Positions 19,134 through 28,771 of a DNA stretch of 64,000 bases are shown here, piece after piece (the first letter of the stretch is position 1; each line of letters starts with the position of its first letter). The position numbers and the translations under genes were made by a program. The notes under the pieces are model-generated. The model saw only the letters and a list, made by a program, of their open reading frames with translations. It had not been told where the DNA came from and did no database searches. Source of the stretch: Tolypocladium sp. Sup5 PDA-1 (lineage: Eukaryota; Ascomycota; Sordariomycetes; Hypocreales; Ophiocordycipitaceae); the NCBI GenBank assembly GCA_000750105.3, contig JPHH03000011.1, positions 186,001 through 250,000 of the forward strand. The letters run 5' to 3'.

Positions 19134-20576
19134 CGTTTTGTGCGCCTGAGACGAATGCCACAATGCACTTGAACAGATCAAAATGTCCCCATGGTGTGTA
19201 CAAACGACGGTGACGCATGTGAAGCCCGCGTTGCGAGGGGTTAGGCACCACTACTCAGGCGGCCATTTCTCGGAGTTTCCTTGGCTATTAGATTAATCAC
19301 ATCAAGTAAAAAGTAATCCGGATGGACTTCAGATGGAGAGTAATTAATTAACGACACCACCATTTTGTGCCAGAGGCAGGGCTGCTTTGCTATTATCGCG
19401 GCCCCTGGGTTTCTACATCCTGGCCCTGACCCAAGTCCAACGGGACAAGAACGCGATGACCCTAGTCCGTAGTTATTTGTCTCGTTATCTCCCCCGTCCC
19501 TAGTGGGAAGGCACAGACCAATCAAAACTACGCCCTCTGGCATTGTTGACGCAACTATGTTCGCCCGTGCCTGCTCGTACGAAGTACAGACAGTCACTCG
19601 ATACGGCAGTGCTGTACTCCGTACGTGTTCTAAAATTAGCCGAGCTCAGGCCCTCCGAAATACATGCGCTCATGACCAGAAACTTACAACACCCGCGGCA
19701 GCACTTCATCCGTCCATCGCCAGCACCTTCTGCTGTGCAGCTGCTCGTCTGTGCGGACGCGTCATGGACGAGCCTGTTGTTGAAGACAGCGGCACAAACC
19801 TGCTCGTGCCGGTCAAACCGTTTATAGGAAACCTAGTGTCGTAGGGTACGATCGTTAATATTAACGGCGAGGACTACGTCGAGTATCGTATTTTAACTAA
19901 GCCGTCTCTTTTCTAAGCGAGGACTCGGGTATTAACGACTAAAACTATAAGGGCCCTTGACCGGGTTTTCGTTAAAGTATCTAACTTTTATATAGTAAAA
20001 AGACAAGAAATAGTAGGATACTAAGGTAGATACTAAGTCGCTACCCTAATACCTCACTTATACGATAATCGTGTAATAGATCTTAGATAATAGTGCATGA
20101 GGTCCGTTTTGGCTATTAGGCTAGGCAGGAGTCCTAAGCAAACCAGTAGATAATGCAAGAAGAAAATTGTTCTCCTTCGAGGCAAGAGCAGGCGACTGCT
20201 TTTGTTCACTATATGAATCTAGCCCGACGCTTTGCCGCGGTGCCGCATTTTCGGGTACAGAGGCGCCATGTGGTAAGTTCACGAATGGACGTCTTCCCAT
20301 CGCTTCACAGTTACGGGGCCATCGGCTTCGGCTGCCCGGGACTTTACTTTGCCATTGCGGTTCGTTTGTGCTCCAGAGTGCGGCCACAGGCACGTTGTTA
20401 AAATTGTCCCTCAAATTCTCGATTTTGTCGTGCCTACGCAAGAGTCCCTGCTCTTGGGTACAAATTCAGGATCCCTCCAACGCCATCATTTCTACCGTGT
20501 CCGTTTATCTTCGTCTCAATTTCTAGCCCCACCAAACCAAACAACTATCGTCAAGGCTCAAAGTCAAGCCGTGAGG
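19134..20576. other. Intergenic interval with an AT-rich, mutated island
   Basis: No gene is recognised. TACTCCGTAC/TCGTACGAAGTAC motifs occur at 19574-19587 and 19614-19624. From ~19840 to ~20100 the sequence is AT-rich and stop-dense, as seen in repeat-induced-point-mutated repeats. Flanking sequence is ordinary. Confidence 0.45.
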
Positions 20577-22002
20577 TTATCCTGCTTGCGGCCACCAAGT
20601 CCAATCCAATCCCAGCAGACTGTTTCGTCTCGTCAGTATGCCGCTTTCCAGGCCCACGAACTTGCAACACTTACTGGTAAAGCCCAGGTCATCTCTAAAG
20701 TAGGATTGCAGCACGTCCTCGCCGGAGACAGTGCCGTCGGGGCCAGACGCGACGGCCGTCTTTCCGATGGCCAGTCCGATCATGGCTGGCACCGCGGTGA
20801 ACTCCATAAACGACGGCTCCTGGCCGACTCTCTCCTTCAGGACGGTCTTGTGGATGTTCTGTGCCACGTAGTGTCCGCCGTGCATGGCCGCGCCGGCGCG
20901 CTTGATGCCGGTCCACTTGGCCAGGTCGCCGGCGCAGAAGTGGTGCTCGTTGTTGGCGGTTCCAGGCAAGAATCGCTGGCTGCGAAGCGGTGTTAGCGCT
21001 GAAGAGTCATCCTACTGAGTTGCACACGGAATCATGGCGTACTTGGCCTGGATCTTGACGTATCCCTCTTCGTCGACGGCCGAGGAAGGCAGGTATGAAG
21101 AAGTGGCAACGCTCTTGGAGACGGCCATGATGACCTGGCTGGCGAACATCTTGTGTCCATTCGTGAACTCGAGCTCATACTTGGTTGAGCCATCGAGGGT
21201 CTCGACCCTGTTCGTGCTGGCCACGCGGTGGCTCATCAATACATCGACGCCAGTCTCCTTGAGGAGCTCCAGAGACTTGTCCTTGCACTCATCGGACAGA
21301 TCCTCCGAGGACAAAAGCTTGTCTCGCGAGTGCACGAGTGTGACTTTGGCGCTGGGTTGGACGTGCTTCAGCTCAGCGGCCATCTCAATACCCACAGCTC
21401 CGCCACCGACAACGACGACGCCATGCTGGGCGTTGGTGACGGCATGGATATGCTCCTCGGCCTCGAGCAGATACTGCTTGCGAGTCAGAGACTGCGGCAC
21501 CACTGGCCACACCCGCCGCAGACCAGTGGCAGCCAGGAAGTAGTCATAATCATGGGTAGTGGCCTCCTTGGTGGTGTTGTCAATGGTGGTGGCCTTCTTG
21601 GCCTCACAGTCCACGCTGGACACGGCCCCGTGAACAAACTTGACCTGGGGGTTCTGCAGTCCTGAAAGGTCCTGGAACTTGACCCAAGCCTTCTTCGCGT
21701 AGTCAGCGTCGGCGAGAGCCAGCGGAGACCCGATCAAGTGATCTGGTCAACAAGGTCAGAGATGAAACAGAGCGCTGGTCTGGGCATGGGGACACACAGA
21801 AGCCATCCCTCTCATCAGCGATGGTGATGTCCCAATTGACGTGAGGTAGCTCGGCATGGTGAATGTATGGCTGCTGCGCCATGCGCGGGGACAGGCCCTG
21901 GCCAAGGTCAAGGAGGTTGGCGGCGGCCGAGAGACCGCAGTACGAGCCGCCGGCGATGAACACCTTGACGGTGGGAGCGTCTGCGTGTGGCACGGAACCC
22001 AT
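20577..22002 (-). CDS. FAD/NAD(P)-dependent oxidoreductase, AIF/AMID-like
   Basis: Exons 22002-21798, 21742-21028 and 20979-20577 encode 440 aa; all introns are GT-AG and in phase. The N-terminal FAD-binding motif is VFIAGGSYCGLSAA (~14-27). The NAD(P)H-binding motif VVVVGGGAVGIEMAAEL lies near residue 170. The junctions restore DGFYHLIGSPLA and AMIPQRFLPG. HFCAGDLAKWTG near the C-terminus matches the second FAD contact of this family. Members are two-dinucleotide-binding oxidoreductases related to apoptosis-inducing factor and type II NADH dehydrogenases. An in-frame upstream ATG (22323) would add an Arg-rich leader that could be a mitochondrial presequence. The MGSVPHAD start is preferred because homology begins there. 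Divergent from the ABC transporter, it shares two iron-GATA sites, suggesting iron-repressed expression. Substrate is unknown. Confidence 0.85.
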
Positions 22003-23719
22003 CTTGACGGTGTCACGGGGCAAGCTTGCGGTTTGCCGAATGTGGACAATGAAGGGAGAGGAGGGAGCAGTGGGAGGAGATGCAGATAATGGGCCTTTGG
22101 GGCGGGATCTTGTGTGTAAAGGACGAAGATGGGGGAAGAAAGCCCCGCAAGTGGAGAGAGACGTTGCAAGTGGTTGGAGGTCCAGGGCTGGACGAGTATT
22201 ACTGGGCCGCCTGGTCAAGGAGCAGGCTACTCGTACTTGTATAGCCGCGAACCGGGACCACGGCCGAGGTGCGATGGCGATGCAGAAGTGGCGGCCAAGA
22301 GCGCTGGCGGGAGCAGACGACATGGGCCAGCAGAGCGTCTCCCATCCGACTCGGAATCCGAGCCCAAGAGCTGGCAGGCTCGTTCAACGTCGATGTTGAT
22401 GCCCTCCCGAGTAGTAGTAGGAGTACGCCTCGTCGCTTATGGACGGGCTGGGGAACACACGACGGAGAGCCAGGAGAGACTGGGCAGGCAGAGGGACGGG
22501 CTGGTCACGAAGGGGAGGACTGGCGAGCGGGGGGAGGGCAGCATTTGCTGTGCGAGTGTTGGCGTGCCGTAACATGGTAAATATCCAACCATGGCGTCGC
22601 GGGTGGGTACGGAGCTTATCAGATCCGCTCGCCTGGCACACCCACCACCCACCGTACACGAGACCTCCGGCGGCCGCTGGCAGTTCCATGTGGCCTGACA
22701 GCGGCCGCGAGTTGCGTGCGCAAGCAACACTCGGCATCAATCTTGGATTCGGCACCCGCAAGTTGAGCCATTTAATTGTTTGCTCGGCGTGGATTCTGCT
22801 GCGTCAAGCCGGCCAGGGTTCGGTTGGTACACCCACAAAGCTATGCCCGTTGGGCTGGTCGCGGCCGTGGCTGGCTTCCTTGGCTCGGGCTTGGCTGGTT
22901 GGCTGGCTGCGCCGAGAGAAATTATCTGATCCGAGGGCCCCACACCCGCCAAGCCCGGTCCTCGGTGCTGGAGACGGCAGCCACGGAGTACGAAGTACGT
23001 ACACACTCTTCAGTGACATGCATGTATCGGTACAAGGCAGGGATGCCCGCGCGACAAGCGACGCCTGGCAGGGATGGCTGGCGTTTGGGTCAGGCCAGGG
23101 AACATTGCAGGGAACATTGCAGGTACGGCGCGGGACCTGGCGGTACCTGTGCGCGTTAGGGGCGGAGGGGCGTGGTGGAGGTGCATGGATGGCCCAACGA
23201 GACGAGCATGTGCATACCCATCTCATCTAATCTGATTTTTTGCCGCTCGCGGATCTGCATCTGCTGGCGGCAGCCACCCGCAAGGGTATGTACGTCCGGA
23301 CGGCGAATTGCCGCGGCCAACGCAGGACAGGTACAGTCGGCACGAGTCGACGTTCCTGGCGCCAGAGCTGGGACGGGCGTGAGACTGACCGACTAATAAG
23401 GCTCGTCAGAGGCGTAATTGCACGGTGACGATCGTTGTGACTTGTGAGCGGCTTACGGATACATACAGAGCGCTTCGAGGCAAAAGCGCAGGTCCTGGAG
23501 CCGTTGAGCGGTTACACTCCCGGCCCGGAACTGCAGCAGGTCCCCGCTTTCTCACCAGCGACCGTCTTTGCGTGCCAGCCACGGACCACTCTTCCCTTCC
23601 TCTTCTCCCTCACCAGGGTCATGTGCTTGTGCTGTGTTGCGTGCGTGCCTGCGACCGTATCGACTGCCTTACGTAGCCTGTTGCTGACCTGCTGGTGAGC
23701 CCGAGCTGTAAGAGCAACC
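22003..23719. promoter_or_regulatory. Divergent promoter region of the oxidoreductase and the ABC transporter
   Basis: No separate gene is supported, though long chance frames exist on both strands. It holds two inverted ATCWGATAA sites (separate entry). A TACGAAGTACGTAC cluster lies at 22984-23002, and the 11-mer GGAACATTGCA is directly repeated at ~23098-23120. Confidence 0.65.
22616..22931 (-). promoter_or_regulatory. Pair of iron-GATA (SreA-type) sites in inverse orientation
   Basis: On the minus strand GATCTGATAA lies at 22616-22625 and GATCAGATAA at 22922-22931. They are 614-930 bp from the oxidoreductase start and about 790-1,105 bp from the ABC transporter start. These are the same two variants seen in the promoters at 1.3-2.2 kb and 6.9 kb. 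Confidence 0.75.
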
Positions 23720-26700
23720 ATGGGCGCCAAAGACGAGGCTCCCACCGAGCCCGGTGTCATGGCCTCCCCCGATGGCGACACGGTGACGGCGACGCCCGCA
23801 AAGGAACCGGCCCAGGTTGAAAAGTCTACTGTACGTCTCTCCGTGTCTCTCCCGGCAGTCAATTCCCCCTGACGGGCGACGAGGCGCCATCAAGACCGCG
23901 GCTGAGCTGACATCGTCCGCGCCGCAGTTCGGCAAGGAGCTCTTCACCTACTTCCGCCTCCTCTTCTACGCCGACCCAACATGGTTCGACATCCTCCTGC
24001 TCGTCGTGGGCACCGTCAGCGCTGCGGCCTCGGGCGTACCCTTCCCCATCATGGGCATCATCTTCGGTCAGCTCCTCGACAACCTCAATGACGCCTCCTG
24101 CGAGGTCCGCGACGCCCATCCCACCGGCGAGCTCCAGTCGGACATTAACAACAAAGTCCTCGTCCTCGTCTTCATCGCGATCGGCAGCTTCGTCGCCATC
24201 TTCGTCTACGCCGTGTCTTGGGGCCTCTTCAGTCGCCGCCTCGAGGCGCGCCTCAGGGACCGCTACTTCAAGACTCTGCTGCGTCAGGATGCCACCTTTT
24301 ACGACACGCGCCAGGCCGGCGAGCTGTCGTCTAGGCTCAATGCCGATATTCAGACGGTGCAGTCTGGCACTTCGGAAAAGGTTGGCATCTGCATCGGCTG
24401 CTTCTCCTTCTTCGTCTCGTCATATGTCGTCGCATTCATCAGAGACGCCAAGCTGGCGGCCATTCTCCTCTGCCTGATCCCGGCGTTTCTCATCATGGCC
24501 GGCGTCGGCAGCGTATTCACCCAAAAGTTTGCGACCCGCATGTCCGACTCCATTGCCTCGGCCTCGTCCATCGCGCAGGAATCTCTGTCCCACATTGCCG
24601 TGGTGCAAGCCTTTGGTGCAGGCCCCCGGCTGGAGGCAAAGTTCGCCTCGCGAATGATGAAGGCCCAGGGCGAAGGTATCAAGAAAGCAATAACGGCTGC
24701 AGTCCAGGCCGGAAGTCTGTACTTCATCGCCTACTCGGCCAATGGATTGGCCTTCTGGCAGGGAAGTAAGCAGATTGCCCAGGCCGTCGAGGACGGGGGC
24801 AGCAATGTCTCCGTCGGGAGAGTCTACACGGTCATCTTTCTTCTCGTTGATGGTACGCAAGCCCCGAGTCTTCTGTAACCGCAATAACTCACACCTGCTC
24901 TAGCCTGTGTAATTCTTGGATCAATAGCTCCGCTTCTTCCACTTCTCGGCGCGGCAGCGGCCTCGTTCAAGAAGCTCCGTGCCGACATCGACAGCCACTC
25001 TGCCATCGACTCTCAGGCTGATACCGGCGAGAAGCTCCCAACCTCGATTGCAGGGTCGGTCGAGTTCCGCGGCGTCTCCTTTGCCTATGTCTCTCGACCG
25101 GATCAGCCTGTGCTGAAAACCGTTTCTTTCAACTGCCCAGCGGGCAAACACACCGCTCTTGTTGGCTTGTCTGGCAGTGGAAAGTCGACCGTTGCGGGCC
25201 TCACGGCAAGAATCTATGACCCAACGGAAGGTTCTGTTCACCTCGACGGGCACGATCTGAGGACCCTGAATGTGAAGAATCTGCGAAGCTTCATGAGCCT
25301 CGTTCAGCAGGAGCCTTCGTTGCTGGAACGTTCAATCCTCGAAAACATTGCCTTGGGAGTGCTCAACTCGCCGTGGCCAGCGCATCAGCGATTCCAGCCT
25401 GTCATTCTTGGGCCGGGTCTAGGTCAGGTTGCTGCCAGCGTTAGGGACGGCAAAAATCTGACCGATGCTGCGCAGTCCCTGGGCCAGGACATGGCTGATT
25501 TGGTCACCATGGTGCGAGAGGCTGCTTCCTTGGCTGATGCATCGGGCTTCGTTGACAGGTTGGAAAACGGTTATGGCACTGAAGTGGGCACCGGAGGAAA
25601 GCTTGTCAGCGGTGGACAGAGACAGAGAATCGCACTGGCACGCGCCTTGATTCGGGATCCCAAGATCCTCATACTGGATGAGGCAACCGCATCCCTGGAC
25701 TCAGCGAGTGAGCACCGCATTCAAATGGCCATTGAGTCCATTGCCAAGGATCGAACTCTCATCGCCATTGCCCATCGACTGTCCACCATTAAGAATGCGG
25801 ACAACATCATTGTCATGAACAATGGCGAGATCATTGAGCAGGGCACGCATCTGGAGCTCATGGCCCTGAATGGATCCTACGCTGGAATGGTTCGCCTGCA
25901 AAACATTGAGTCGGAGCAGCATGACGAAGCTCCATCCATAACAAGCACCGCAAGAGGCGAAGCCGATGCAATCTCGACCGAGAAAGACTCCATGCTTGAA
26001 GAAAAGGCCGCCGAAGCTGAGAAAGCACAAGACAAAGAACCTGGAACCGAGGCAGAAGGGGCCAACCCGGCCGCCGAGCCCCATCAGCTGGACTCGACCA
26101 AGTCTACTGGACACATCATCAAACAGCTCTCTCGGTTGGCGAGACCGAATCTGGGGTGGCTGGTCCTCGCCATCATTGCCGGCGTGATCGTTGGTGCAAG
26201 CTTCACGGGAGCCGGCCTCATCTTCGGCAACACCGTGGGAAGTCTCAGCCCCTGCAATCCGGCAGACCACATTCGGTGGGCCGGCAAATTCTTCGGTGGC
26301 ATGTTCTTCATGCTCGCCTGCGTAGAGTTCTTTGCCAATTCTACCAGCTGGTCCGGGTTCGGGTACGTGGCTGAAAAACTTCTGTACAGGATCCGGGTGC
26401 TCTGCTTCCGCTCCCTCTACGAGCAGGGGATGGACTGGCACCAGTCTGGTGGTCGCACGCCGGCGTCGCTCTTGTCCGTCATCACGGCCGATGCTGCAGC
26501 TGTCGGCGGCTTCAGCGGCTCCATCATGGGCACCATGTTCTCCATTGTCGTCAACTTCATCATTGCCATTACGGTTTCGCACATCCTCAACTGGAAGATT
26601 GCGATTGTCTGCCTGGTGACGGTGCCCATCCTTCTCGGATCAGGCATCTTGCAGCTTCGCGCCTTGTCGAGATTCGAGCGGAAGCACTCTGGAGCGTTTT

Positions 26701-27932
26701 CCAACGCCATCGGAATCACCGTGGAGGCTGTCAACTCGTTCAAGACCATCTCGACATTGTCGCTCGAGCAAGAGGTTCTGGGAAGCTACCGCCGAGCTCT
26801 CAGAGCTCCGCAGAAGGAGATGGCCCTCGCCAGCGCCCACGCCAACCTTTGGCTCGCCATCTCCAACAGCACGGGCGGCATGATATACGCCTTCGCGTAC
26901 TGGTGGGGTTCCACTAGAATAACCAAGGGGGAGGCCACGCCGACCCAGTTCTTCATCATCCTGATTTCCATGCTCGTCAGCGCACAGCTCTGGGGAAACA
27001 TGTTTACTCTGGCGCCCGAGATATCGAGAGCAAGGGAGGCTGGCTCGAGGATTCTGAGCCTCCTGGATATTGGTTCCACCAAGAGCCTCTCTGCCAAGGA
27101 CTCTGAGCTGGTCGCCACGGGGCAGAGGGACCAGGATGTCGAGGCAAGTGGTGACGCAGCGCCAAAGTCTGCCTCTGGAAACAGGGGAGCGACTGTGGTC
27201 TTCCGGGACGTGTCGTTTGCGTATCCTGCTCGGCCACATGCCCCGATTCTGCAGAACATGTCCTTTACCATCCAGGCTGGCCAGTTCTGCGGCCTGGTCG
27301 GACCCTCGGGAGCCGGCAAGTCTACCATCATGTCGCTGGTGCAGCGAATGTATTATCCCACCAGCGGAACGGTTGAGCTCAACGGCATGGACATCTGCAG
27401 CCGTGACGGGACGGGGTTTCGCGACGACATCGCCGTTGTTCCTCAGGACTGCGCCTTGTTCGACGGAACGGTCAAGTTCAACGTCGGCCTCGGAGCTACG
27501 CCCAACCATGAAGCGACAGACGCGGAGATTGAAGAGGCGTGTCGCCTTGCCAACATCCACGACACCATCATGGCCATGCCCATGGGCTATGACACCGAGT
27601 GCGGTCCCAACGGGTCTCGCATGTCCGGTGGGCAGCGGCAGAGACTGGCCATTGCGCGAGCTCTGGTGCGAAAGCCACGGCTATTGCTGCTCGACGAGAG
27701 CACGAGCGCGCTCGACGCCGAGAGCGAGAAGGCACTGCAGGAAGGGCTGGAGCGTGCGGCCAGGGGAATCACAGTCATTGCCATCACGCACAGGCTTCAC
27801 ACGGTGCGCAAGGCCGACGTCATCTTTGTCGTCGAGGGCGGCAAGGTGGTGGACAAGGGCCGACACGAGGAGCTGGTTGAGAAGAGCGAGAGCTACAGAA
27901 TCAACGCCTTGCAGCAGATGCTTGGAACTTAA
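23720..27932 (+). CDS. Full-length ABC transporter, (TMD-NBD)2, ABCB/multidrug type (SitT-like by context)
   Basis: Exons 23720-23830, 23928-24852 and 24904-27932 give 1,354 aa. Both halves have six-helix membrane domains and complete nucleotide-binding domains. NBD1 has GLSGSGKST (~433), SGGQRQR (~583), ILILDEATASLD (~600) and AHRLS (~634). NBD2 has GPSGAGKST (~1145), MSGGQRQR (~1252), LLLLDESTSALD (~1272) and ITHRL (~1307). NBD1 contains an insertion of about 40 residues after the Q-loop (around GVLNSPWPAHQRFQPV). An acidic Glu/Lys-rich linker joins the halves. This class exports hydrophobic compounds at plasma or vacuolar membranes. In Aspergillus a similar ABC gene (sitT) sits in the sidD/sidF cluster. 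Here the iron-GATA sites upstream and proximity to siderophore genes suggest the same association. Substrate is not determinable. Confidence 0.9.
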
Positions 27933-28771
27933 AAACTACGACTGCATTGTATAGGCATTTTAATAGACCAGGGGAATATCAGGGCCATACGGACTATAGA
28001 CGGGAGACATCGGGAGGCGAGCGAAAATGTAATGAGCAGAAAATAACTTGGCGACTGGAAGAAGGGTGCATCGTATGGCGAAATCTACGTGTTTGAGGCG
28101 TTCTGGATCTTCGATTCTGTTGCAGTCTCGTGGTTTCACGACAGGTGTCTCTAACCACTGAAGCAACAACGTGCCGTGGACCTGACAGGTCACATGGCCG
28201 CCGCGCGGTCACCTGTCGATTTCCAATGCTGTATTCGTACCTTAATGAGCGCCCGCTGATTCGCTGGTGTGCTGAGGTGCCTGCAGCGGAACCCAATTCC
28301 CTCTCGCACCCATCTCGGGATCGAGGCGCAGCGCGGAAGCTTTACCCGACAGAAGGTAGGTACTCGTAGTCCGTATTTACTATTATTACACACCACCTCC
28401 AAACTGTTTCACTCAACTCAACCCAGCCCTACCTCGACTCCTCCCTCTGCCATCATCCTCAGCTCTATGCGATAGCCCACGCCGCCTTCACGATTCCGCC
28501 TCCGGCCCGCCTCCAGCACCCCTCCTCCGCTCGTGGCGCGGGCCCCACCACCCATAGCGCTGACGCGAGCAATCGGACCTCGACCGGCGGCCATCGTGAG
28601 CGAGGAGGGAGCGCACAAATCGACGATAGCCTCGTCCAGCTGCAGGCCGCCGACGCCTACGAGCTCTCCGACTACCGCGGCATCCAGACGCGCGCCGACG
28701 CCGACGACCGCGAGAGCCGACGACGGGAAAAACGAGCCCACAAACGCCAGTGGCTCGAGGCGCAGGACGAG
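27933..28771. other. Intergenic region upstream of the phosphate transporter, with an overlapping upstream ORF
   Basis: An 80-codon upstream ORF (28533-28775) ends with a TGA that overlaps the transporter's ATG as ATGA. The transporter frame itself is also open for ~400 bp upstream but has no ATG. A tRNA-like A-box (TTCAGTGGTTAGAG on the minus strand, ~28148-28161) is present without a foldable cloverleaf. The motif TACTCGTAGTCCGTA is at 28361-28375. Confidence 0.5.

Noticed and set aside
22003..22323. N-terminal extension of the oxidoreductase from ATG 22323
   Set aside because: Family similarity begins just after the internal start. The extension is low-complexity; it is kept only as a possible mitochondrial leader.
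22439..23230. 263-codon plus-strand frame in the oxidoreductase/ABC promoter
   Set aside because: No recognisable domain, unusual composition, and it overlaps both iron-GATA sites. Treated as chance.
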